DNA from: an uncultured Lachnospiraceae bacterium | GTDB taxonomy: Bacteria > Bacillota > Clostridia > Lachnospirales > Lachnospiraceae | NCBI GenBank assembly: GCA_910586355.1 | Contig: CAJUHJ010000017.1 | Span: 1-64,000 of the forward strand | Length of the DNA: 64,000 bases | Reading direction: 5' to 3' | Shown: one piece after another, positions 1 to 6,238 of the stretch | Numbering within the stretch: the first letter of the stretch is position 1 | Layout of the letters: every line of letters starts with the position of its first letter | Translations under genes and position numbers: made by a program | The notes under the pieces: generated by a model | Database searches by the model: none | Told to the model about the DNA's origin: nothing | Seen by the model: the letters and a program-made list of their open reading frames with translations, nothing else

Positions 1-856
1 GCCGGATGAGACGTTCTATGAACTCCATAACAGGAAGCGTTTCTTCGACATAGGCATCATCTTCGTGGCGGTTGTAATGGAAGGTGACAAAGCCGCCATC
101 ATATTTGTCAATCCGGGAGGTGGCAATAACAGGACGTCCCAGATAGCGCCCAATGTATTTTATGGCGGTTCCGGGGTCGCATTTAGTTGGCTTGGCATAG
201 ACATAGAAACCGTGTTTGTGTTCCCGGTAACAACGGGACTTTACCTTTTTGAAAGAGGGACCGATTCTGGATTCCAGTTCACCCAGCAGGGCAGTGCGGA
301 AAGCATTGCGGAGGTAGGTATAGTTGAAGTAATTGATATTGCGCCAGAAACCATTATCGCTGTAACCACCTTCAGAAATAAGGCAGTGTATGTGAGGGTT
401 CCACTTCAAATCTCTGCCAAAGGTGTGGAGTACCATGATGAAACCGGGAGTAAAGTTCATGGACTTATTCTGTTTAAAAAACATACGGGAGACAACGCTG
501 TGTACGGCATGGAAGAGACAGTCAAGGAGAGAACGGTCATTGAGGAAAAACTCCCGGAGCTGTTCATCAATGGTAAAAACACAATGACGGTGGGGGACAT
601 TGAGCAGCTTAAAGGACATGGAAGTAGTACGCTGCATTGCGTAGAGATTTCCGCAGGTAGGGCAGAAGCGGCTATGGCAGCGAAAAGGAACAAATTTGAG
701 CTTTCCACAGAGGGGACAGCCATACATAGCCCCACCAAAGGAAGGGTCACCACAGTTGATCATTTTATCCACGTTTTCTATCACAGACTGACGCGGGTGT
801 AATGTATAAATCATTTCTTCATAATGGTCTCTAAAAATATCCTGTAGTATGCTCAT
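1..856 (-). CDS. IS91-family (HUH) transposase, 3' part outside window
   Basis: The minus-strand frame starts at an ATG at 856 and stays open to base 1 (285 codons visible, no stop), so the C-terminus lies outside. It opens with a transposase zinc-finger: Cys pairs in GCPLCGK and RFCPTCGN around residues 47-68. It then carries the HUH motif in WNPHIHCLISEGG near residue 147 and the tyrosine region AIKYIGRYLGRP near residue 245. These are hallmarks of IS91-type rolling-circle transposases, which nick ssDNA at one end of the element. The plus strand is also open here but that reading has no domain and is antisense. Its flank at 890-949 carries nested hairpins. It shares no operon with the lipoprotein gene, which is also on the minus strand behind its own promoter. 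Confidence 0.9.
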   Translation of the reverse strand, partial: MSILQDIFRDHYEEMIYTLHPRQSVIENVDKMINCGDPSFGGAMYGCPLCGKLKFVPFRCHSRFCPTCGNLYAMQRTTSMSFKLLNVPHRHCVFTIDEQLREFFLNDRSLLDCLFHAVHSVVSRMFFKQNKSMNFTPGFIMVLHTFGRDLKWNPHIHCLISEGGYSDNGFWRNINYFNYTYLRNAFRTALLGELESRIGPSFKKVKSRCYREHKHGFYVYAKPTKCDPGTAIKYIGRYLGRPVIATSRIDKYDGGFVTFHYNRHEDDAYVEETLPVMEFIERLIR

Positions 857-889
857 GAGATTATTATGAAGGAAAACGACACAAAAAGG

Positions 890-949
890 AACCCCCTAAT
901 TTCCCCATGAATGGGGGCCAGGGGGTTGAAGTGGCGAAGCCACTTTTTT
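890..949. other. Nested hairpins at transposon flank
   Basis: AACCCCCT at 890-897 pairs with AGGGGGTT at 920-927, and inside it CCCCAT (903-908) pairs with ATGGGG (911-916). Next to it AAGTGGC (929-935), loop GAA, pairs with GCCACTT (939-945) followed by a T-run, so on the plus strand it is also a good intrinsic terminator. IS91-type elements lack terminal inverted repeats but use subterminal hairpins at oriIS/terIS, so this may be the end of the element upstream of its transposase. The exact end cannot be fixed from one side. Confidence 0.5.
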
Positions 950-981
950 ATTGACTGTTTATGCAGTTGAAAAAATGGTTT

Positions 982-1410
982 TTACAGACCAAGATCGCCT
1001 GCTAACCCTTCCAGATCGGATTCCTCTATTCCAGAATCTGCCGCTGCTTTGATAAAGGATTCTAAATCCTTCTGTGTCTTCTCTGTCATTGCCTGAACGT
1101 CTTCCTGAAGTTTTGTGATAGCTTCCGCATCCATGGCTTCCCCTGAAGTTGTGGCTTCCATTGCTTTTTTCGTATATTCCACTACTTCCTGCAAATCGTC
1201 TTTAATTGCTTTTCCCTCATCAGTATTAAGGTTTAATTCCTCAACAGCCTTTGACATAGCTTCAAAATCCGTGTTGTCTACGCCCTCAAGCGCAGCAAAT
1301 GCTTTTAAGTCATTTTTAAAATTCTCCGCTTCAGAACTGCCGCCGCATCCGGCCAGCAAAGCCGCTGACATTACAAGCGCCAAACCCATTTTAACAACTT
1401 TTCTTTTCAT
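982..1410 (-). CDS. Small alanine/glutamate-rich lipoprotein, function unknown
   Basis: 142 residues. The N-terminus is a lipoprotein signal (basic KRK, hydrophobic core, lipobox LLAGC with Cys22), so the mature protein should be diacylglyceryl-anchored on the outer face of the membrane. The rest is acidic, Gly/Cys-poor and predicted largely helical, with heptad-like spacing, and has no enzyme motif. The start is supported by AGGAGG 8 bases upstream and by a sigma-A-type promoter at 1479-1507. It is a single-gene unit between the transposon edge and the divergent EF-G-like gene. No family assignment can be made beyond lipoprotein. Confidence 0.8.
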   Translation of the reverse strand: MKRKVVKMGLALVMSAALLAGCGGSSEAENFKNDLKAFAALEGVDNTDFEAMSKAVEELNLNTDEGKAIKDDLQEVVEYTKKAMEATTSGEAMDAEAITKLQEDVQAMTEKTQKDLESFIKAAADSGIEESDLEGLAGDLGL

Positions 1411-1478
1411 AACTTATCCTCCTGAATTTGTATATTTTACCAATACTGCAATTATTTTACAATATTGGCTCCTTATGT

Positions 1479-1507
1479 AGTATATCAGGTTTATAGGCGT
1501 AATTCAA
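1479..1507 (-). promoter_or_regulatory. Promoter of the small lipoprotein gene
   Basis: On the minus strand TTGAAT (plus 1502-1507) and TATACT (plus 1479-1484) are separated by exactly 17 bases, about 70 bases before the ATG. Confidence 0.6.
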
Positions 1508-1560
1508 GTTGATAATAGTGTTTTATCGTTTTCTTTTTATTGTAATTTTGCATAAAATAG

Positions 1561-1589
1561 TTGTAATATAACTGAAAATTTAGTAAAAT
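1561..1589 (+). promoter_or_regulatory. Promoter of the EF-G-like gene
   Basis: TTGTAA (1561-1566), 17-base spacer, TAAAAT (1584-1589), about 55 bases before the ATG at 1643, which has TTGGAGGA as its ribosome binding site. Confidence 0.5.
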
Positions 1590-1642
1590 ATAACGGTATA
1601 AGGACAGAAAATTCTGTTACTAACCAGATTGGAGGATTTGCT

Positions 1643-3730
1643 ATGAATGTTTACACAACTGACAAGATTCGTAACGTAGCGCTGTTCGGACATGGGGGAT
1701 GCGGAAAGACCAGCCTTGTAGAGGCGATGGCATATTTATCCGGGCTTACGACCCGTATGGGGAAGGTTGCCGACGGCAATACGATTAGTGATTACGATAA
1801 GGAAGAAACGAAGCGCCAGTTTTCGATTAACGCTTCTGTTGTCCCGATTTTATGGGAAGATACGAAAATTAATATTTTAGATACGCCCGGATATTTTGAT
1901 TTTGCCGGCGAAGTGGAAGAAATAGCGGCAGTGGCGGACGCGGCGATTATTGTCGTATCCGGCAAAGCGGGCATTGAAGTGGGAACGAAAAGAGCGTGGG
2001 AGATTTGTGAAAAATATAAACTTCCGAGAATGGTATTTGTGACAGATATGGATATCGACGAGGCCAGCTACCGTCAGGTGGTAGAAGACCTTCAGGAATT
2101 ATATGGCAAGAAAATTGCGCCGTTTCATTTGCCTATCCGGGAAAACGGCGTATTTGTGGGATATGTCAACGTACTGCAGCAGCGGGCAAAACGCTGGACG
2201 GACAAAGGCGGCATAGAAAAATCGGACGTGCCGGATTATTCCAAAGAAAACTTAGACATCTGCCGCGAAGCCTTAATGGAAGCCGTAGCAGAGACAAGCG
2301 AAGAATTTATGGACAGGTATTTTGGCGGCGAGGAATTTTCCGAAGATGAAATCCGTCAGGCGCTGCGTGTGAATGTGGCGGACGGCAGCATAATTCCGGT
2401 ACTGATGGGATCGAATATAATGGCAAGGGGCGTTTATACGCTCTTAGTTGATATTGTGAAATATCTCCCCGGCCCGGACAAGAAAACATGCGCGGGCATT
2501 AACGCTAAGACAAATGAAGTGTATCAGGCGGATTACAACTTTGCAAAGCCAAAATCAGCCTATGTGTTTAAAACAATCGTCGATCCGTTTATCGGAAAAT
2601 ACTCTTTGATAAAAGTCAACTCCGGCGTGTTAAAAACAGACGACGTCCTTTACAATTACCACAAAGGCGTAGAAGAAAAAATTGGAAAACTCTATGTTTT
2701 AAGAGGAAACAAGGCCGAGGAAGTCAAAGAGCTCCATGCGGGGGATATTGGCGCGCTGGCAAAACTGTCGAATACAGAAACGACAGATTCGCTTTCCACA
2801 AAAGCCAATCCAATCCTATATATCCGTACAAGTATGCCGACGCCGTATACATATATGCGCTATCGGGCAAAAAATAAAGGAGACGAGGACAAAATTTCGC
2901 AGGCGCTGCAAAAACTGACAATGGAAGATTTGACCTTGAAAAATGTCAATGACAGCGAAAACGGACAGACGTTATTATATGGAATCGGAGAACAGCACTT
3001 AGAAATAGTCGTCAGTAAATTATTGAATAAATATAAAATTGAGATAGAACTTTCAAGGCCAAAAGTTGCATTCCGGGAAACAATCCGTAAAAAATCAGAC
3101 GTAGAGTCGAAATATAAGAAACAGTCCGGCGGACATGGACAGTACGGCCATGTAAAAATGACGTTTGAGCCTTCCGGAAATTTAGAAGAAGCCTATGAAT
3201 TTGATCAGATTGTCGTAGGCGGCGCAGTGCCGAAAAACTATTTTCCGGCAGTGGAAAAAGGCGTTCAGGAAGCAGTCTTAAGAGGACCGCTTGCCGCATA
3301 TCCAGTCGTTGGCGTAAAAGCAGTGCTGTATGACGGCTCTTACCATCCGGTTGATTCCTCCGAAATGGCATTTAAAACAGCGTCAAGGCAGGCGTTTAAA
3401 AAAGGCTTTTTAGAAGCGTCTCCGGTACTCTTAGAGCCGATTGTCTCCTTAAAAGTCGTTGCTCCGGATACGTTTACCGGAGATATTATGGGAGATTTAA
3501 ACAAACGGCGCGGAAGAGTGCTTGGAATGAACCCAATCGACGGCGGCAAACAGGAAATCGTAGCGGATGTTCCGAGCATGGAACTGTTTGGCTATAATAC
3601 GGATCTTCGTTCCATGACGGGCGGAGCAGGCGATTTTTCCTATGAATTTGCAAGATATGAACAGGCGCCGTCCGATATTCAGGAAAAAGAAGTGCAGGCG
3701 AGGGCAAATAAATTAGACGGGGCAGAATAA
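1643..3730 (+). CDS. EF-G-like translational GTPase (second EF-G paralogue type)
   Basis: 695 residues, full EF-G length. The P-loop GHGGCGKTS is at residues 16-24 and switch II DTPG at 80-83. Domains II, III and IV follow (for example QYGHVKMTFEP and the domain IV/V region GDIMGDLNKRRGRV), ending with domain V. Two elements differ from canonical EF-G: the usual RGITI switch I core is replaced by KRQFSINASV, and the guanine-specificity motif NKxD reads TDMD at 134-137. The protein is therefore more likely one of the EF-G-like paralogues (FusA2 type) found beside housekeeping fusA than the main translocase; no rpsL/rpsG/tufA neighbourhood is present. A role in ribosome rescue or recycling is only an inference from the paralogue class. 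Monocistronic, own promoter. Confidence 0.9.
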   Translation: MNVYTTDKIRNVALFGHGGCGKTSLVEAMAYLSGLTTRMGKVADGNTISDYDKEETKRQFSINASVVPILWEDTKINILDTPGYFDFAGEVEEIAAVADAAIIVVSGKAGIEVGTKRAWEICEKYKLPRMVFVTDMDIDEASYRQVVEDLQELYGKKIAPFHLPIRENGVFVGYVNVLQQRAKRWTDKGGIEKSDVPDYSKENLDICREALMEAVAETSEEFMDRYFGGEEFSEDEIRQALRVNVADGSIIPVLMGSNIMARGVYTLLVDIVKYLPGPDKKTCAGINAKTNEVYQADYNFAKPKSAYVFKTIVDPFIGKYSLIKVNSGVLKTDDVLYNYHKGVEEKIGKLYVLRGNKAEEVKELHAGDIGALAKLSNTETTDSLSTKANPILYIRTSMPTPYTYMRYRAKNKGDEDKISQALQKLTMEDLTLKNVNDSENGQTLLYGIGEQHLEIVVSKLLNKYKIEIELSRPKVAFRETIRKKSDVESKYKKQSGGHGQYGHVKMTFEPSGNLEEAYEFDQIVVGGAVPKNYFPAVEKGVQEAVLRGPLAAYPVVGVKAVLYDGSYHPVDSSEMAFKTASRQAFKKGFLEASPVLLEPIVSLKVVAPDTFTGDIMGDLNKRRGRVLGMNPIDGGKQEIVADVPSMELFGYNTDLRSMTGGAGDFSYEFARYEQAPSDIQEKEVQARANKLDGAE

Positions 3731-3755
3731 ATTAAATAAAATTATGAAAAAGAGG

Positions 3756-3798
3756 CTTTGGGTAAATTCGCTGTTAAAAATTGCAAGTTTACCCAAAG
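3756..3798. other. 11 bp inverted repeat after EF-G-like gene
   Basis: CTTTGGGTAAA (3756-3766) is perfectly complementary to TTTACCCAAAG (3788-3798) with a 21-base loop. There is no T-run after it, so it is not a classic terminator. It may be an operator or a leader hairpin for the next gene. Confidence 0.45.
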
Positions 3799-3881
3799 GA
3801 TACAAAGAATAGAAAAAGTAAGAGGCAGCAAACTATTATACAAACAGACCGGAAATCATTTTTTGGAAAAGGGGTATGAGC

Positions 3882-5237
3882 ATGAAGAAATGTTTTTCTG
3901 CGCTGCTGATAATAGTTTTGATGATTCAAAAGCCGACGTTTTTTAATCTGGCGTCTGACCGTGTGGCCGAAAGTTTTGGGAGCTTTAGCGTGTATCTGTT
4001 TGACGGAGAATTATATGGCAGCAGACAGGCGTACCGGCATATGGCGGCAAGGCGGCAGGTTTCGGATCGAAGCAGTGAATCGTTCGATGAATATGAAATT
4101 CAATATTTTCTGAATGGCGGCGTACAGTCTGGCGCAAATCCTCTCAAATACAAGAAAGAGGATTTGCCGGTCAGCCTGTATTCCCCAAGCAGGGAAGGCT
4201 ATAATTTTTCCGGCTGGTATCTCGACAGCAGCTTTACAAAGAAAATCAGCCAAATTACACAGGGACAGGCGGGCAGTTATACGCTTTATGCGAAATGGAC
4301 GAAACGCATTGACGGCGATTACAATATCCAGATGTATCCGTACCAAAACCAGACGGCATACCGCGCAGTCAGTAAAAAACTAAAAAACTGCGCGTATTCC
4401 TTCTTGACACAGGTAAAAATTCCGGGCATGCCTTCGACAAGGGAAGACGATATGCGAAAAAACCGGATTACCGATACCAGCCAGTGCCCGCAGGGAATCT
4501 GCATGACAGAAGACTATCTGCTCGTCAGCTCCCATAGCGGCAGCGGGGACAGCTTGGGCTGTCTGCATGTGTTTGAACGTGAAACAGGCGTATATCTTGT
4601 CACGCTTGGCATGACAAAGGAAAGCCATCTGGGGGGAGTGGCTTACGACGGAACGAATGTCTGGGTCTGCAATTCTGACAACAATACATTAGAATGTATT
4701 CCCAGCCGATTTATAAAAGAAATGGTTCAAAAACGCCCGCAGTCCGTCGTGGACTGTTCCGGAAAATTCAAAGAATATCAGGTGGCAAATCCACCGTCTT
4801 GTATCGCATACCATGATGGGAAATTATGGGTCGCCACCCATACGAAAATTTTCACATCAAAAGTCACTGCCTATACCGTAGATGAAAACGGACTTCGGCA
4901 GGAAAACAGCTACCGGATTCCAGATAAAGTGCAGGGAATCGCCTTTGATAAAGAAGGCGTTGTTTACCTCAGCGCATCTTATGGCAGGACAAAATCTTCT
5001 TATTTGAAAGTGTATGAATCGGCGGACAAAATGGATCAAAAGCCAAACCAGCCGATGATTAAAATTGAAATGCCGCCGTGTTCGGAAGAAATTGAACTAT
5101 GTGACGGACAGATTTATGTTTTGTTTGAGTCGGCAGGAGAAAAATATCTGGAAGGCACAGACGGCAAGGGAAAAAGCGTTGCGCCGATTGATAAAGTGCT
5201 CGCGGTGTCTGTCAATTCGATTTTTGCGCAGCATTAA
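3882..5237 (+). CDS. Secreted protein with InlB B-repeat and propeller-like region
   Basis: 451 residues from ATG 3882, chosen over an ATG six bases earlier because GGAAAAGGGG sits 7 bases before 3882. The N-terminus MKKCFSALLIIVLM is signal-peptide-like, without a clear lipobox. Residues about 71-140 form an InlB B / Listeria-Bacteroides repeat (YFLNGG...SREGYNFSGWYLD...TLYAKW), a small beta-domain of cell-surface proteins. The rest (about 150-451) is beta-rich with repeated tracts like GICMTEDYLLVSSH, GGVAYDGTNVWVCN and SCIAYHDGKLWVATH that resemble beta-propeller blades. Probable extracellular binding protein; no cell-wall anchor (LPxTG) is visible. A strong terminator follows. Confidence 0.75.
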   Translation: MKKCFSALLIIVLMIQKPTFFNLASDRVAESFGSFSVYLFDGELYGSRQAYRHMAARRQVSDRSSESFDEYEIQYFLNGGVQSGANPLKYKKEDLPVSLYSPSREGYNFSGWYLDSSFTKKISQITQGQAGSYTLYAKWTKRIDGDYNIQMYPYQNQTAYRAVSKKLKNCAYSFLTQVKIPGMPSTREDDMRKNRITDTSQCPQGICMTEDYLLVSSHSGSGDSLGCLHVFERETGVYLVTLGMTKESHLGGVAYDGTNVWVCNSDNNTLECIPSRFIKEMVQKRPQSVVDCSGKFKEYQVANPPSCIAYHDGKLWVATHTKIFTSKVTAYTVDENGLRQENSYRIPDKVQGIAFDKEGVVYLSASYGRTKSSYLKVYESADKMDQKPNQPMIKIEMPPCSEEIELCDGQIYVLFESAGEKYLEGTDGKGKSVAPIDKVLAVSVNSIFAQH

Positions 5238-5261
5238 AATTTCATATGGAAAAGAATCAGA

Positions 5262-5299
5262 CCGTCGCGCAGGGATAGAAACTGCGCGGCGGTTTTTTT
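5262..5299 (+). terminator. Intrinsic terminator
   Basis: CCGTCGCGCAG (5262-5272) pairs with CTGCGCGGCGG (5282-5292), one G-T pair, followed by TTTTTTT. Confidence 0.9.
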
Positions 5300-5330
5300 G
5301 CATAACAAATTTTGACATAGGGGGTTTAGA

Positions 5331-5408
5331 ATGGAATCACAAAAGATATATGGATATATGCGGGTATCTACAAAAGAAAAAGGCGTGGATATTGTAGTTA
5401 TTGAATAG
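5331..5408 (+). pseudogene. Serine recombinase remnant with internal deletion
   Basis: A 25-codon frame reads MESQKIYGYMRVSTKEK then GVDIVVIE and stop. The first part is the typical start of a resolvase/invertase catalytic domain (Y-x-R-V-S-T, with the catalytic Ser in RVST). The second part matches the segment that lies roughly 70-90 residues further on in intact resolvases (TKEKGVDIVVID). The two are joined in frame through a shared TKEK, which suggests deletion between short repeats. What remains cannot be catalytic. It marks an old mobile element between 5.3 and 6.1 kb. Confidence 0.7.
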
Positions 5409-5531
5409 AAAGTTACTTTTTGGTGCGATAATATTAACAAATCAAATTTAATTTTACCGTCTATGATATTTCAAAAAAAGAATGATAAAGTCTTTGTTTG
5501 GGCATTTGTGTATTGACAATTGAATAAAGGC

Positions 5532-5561
5532 TTTACACCAAATCCATTTATCTGGTATAAT
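5532..5561 (+). promoter_or_regulatory. Promoter of the 57-codon gene
   Basis: TTTACA (5532-5537), 18-base spacer, consensus TATAAT (5556-5561). Confidence 0.6.
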
Positions 5562-5603
5562 GAAACTACTAGATAAACGGCACATATAAAGGATGGTGAT
5601 TGT

Positions 5604-5777
5604 ATGCCAAGTGAAAAGGAATTAAATGTAAATCTTTTAGATAAGCTGGACTTATTAGAAAGGTTAGAAATGGCAGATAGTGAAGGCGGCTACGAAAAGC
5701 TGAAACAGCAACTTGCGTTTGAAAAAAAGTGTATTGAACGCAAACTTTATCAGAAACCACCATTAACAGACAGTTAA
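5604..5777 (+). CDS. Small charged helical protein, unknown
   Basis: 57 residues, starting ATG 5604 with AAGGATGG 6-7 bases upstream and a good promoter at 5532-5561. The sequence is rich in Leu, Lys and Glu with heptad-like leucines (LLDKLDLLERLEMA...), so it is probably one or two amphipathic helices. It has no recognisable family. It lies inside the inverted-repeat unit and next to a recombinase remnant, so it is probably a passenger or relic of a mobile element. Confidence 0.5.
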   Translation: MPSEKELNVNLLDKLDLLERLEMADSEGGYEKLKQQLAFEKKCIERKLYQKPPLTDS

Positions 5778-5900
5778 AAGTAATTTCAACAATCGAATTA
5801 ATAAAAGGGTGTAAAGTCTTTATTGAATTATTTAGGCTTTGCATCTTTTTCATTTGTATATTGAAATGCCAATTGTTATTTCTGGGGTTGTCCAGTATGA

Positions 5901-6056
5901 ATTGGATTGTATACATTCAACCATGCAGCAAAAGCCTGTAATCTGACGGAAAGTGCGTTTATAGATAAGGTCAGGGCATATGAGAGGGAGCAGAACTTGT
6001 CCGAAAAGGGTGGTAGAAAAAATATTATTCAGAATGCTCTAAGAGTAAAAATGTAA
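5901..6056 (+). pseudogene. C-terminal remnant of an unidentified mobile-element gene
   Basis: Between a TGA at 5898 and a TAA at 6054 one frame is open for 51 codons without a start or ribosome binding site. It reads NHAAKACNLTESAFIDKVRA and on to SEKGGRKNIIQNALRVK. The composition is protein-like and charged, resembling the end of a plasmid or transposon accessory protein, but I cannot name the family. The rest of 5778-6106 shows nothing else. Confidence 0.3.
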
Positions 6057-6106
6057 CCGTAAAACGTTTGTAAGCAGGAAGAATCAGAAACAATGATTGT
6101 CAAACC

Positions 6107-6134
6107 TTGACAAATTCCTCTCTTATGATAAAAT
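6107..6134 (+). promoter_or_regulatory. leuS promoter
   Basis: TTGACA (6107-6112), 16-base spacer, TAAAAT (6129-6134). The predicted RNA starts just before the hairpin at 6153. Confidence 0.6.
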
Positions 6135-6152
6135 TTTATAGAGTATGTTAAA

Positions 6153-6194
6153 AACCCGGCAGGTAATATTTCGATTCATACCGTCGGGTTTTTT
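6153..6194 (+). terminator. Terminator-like leader hairpin before leuS
   Basis: AACCCGGCAGGTA (6153-6165) pairs with TACCGTCGGGTT (6179-6190) with a single bulged A and one G-T pair, followed by six T (6189-6194). It lies between the promoter and the leuS start, so it is either an attenuator in a very short leader or the terminator of upstream transcription. No T-box element (AGGGTGG) is present. Confidence 0.7.
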
Positions 6195-6238
6195 ATATGG
6201 ATACACGATTTAAAAATAAACGACTGGGAGGGAGCAGT

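Larger units (their letters stand above)
5518..5829. repeat. 312 bp unit bounded by 22 bp inverted repeats
   Basis: AATTGAATAAAGGCTTTACA... at 5518-5539 and its inverted copy at 5808-5829 match at 20 of 22 positions. The unit contains a promoter and a 57-codon gene. The size and ends are MITE-like, but no target-site duplication is evident. The left arm contains the -35 box of the enclosed gene. Confidence 0.55.

Noticed and set aside
65..802. Long open frame on the plus strand opposite the transposase
   Set aside because: It has no domain, while the minus strand encodes a clear zinc-finger HUH transposase over the same bases.
3758..3946. Short plus-strand frame before the InlB-repeat gene
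   Set aside because: Spans a hairpin, lacks a ribosome binding site, and overlaps the real start at 3882 in another frame.
6135..6238. T-box riboswitch before leuS
   Set aside because: No T-box consensus or specifier loop, and the leader is too short.
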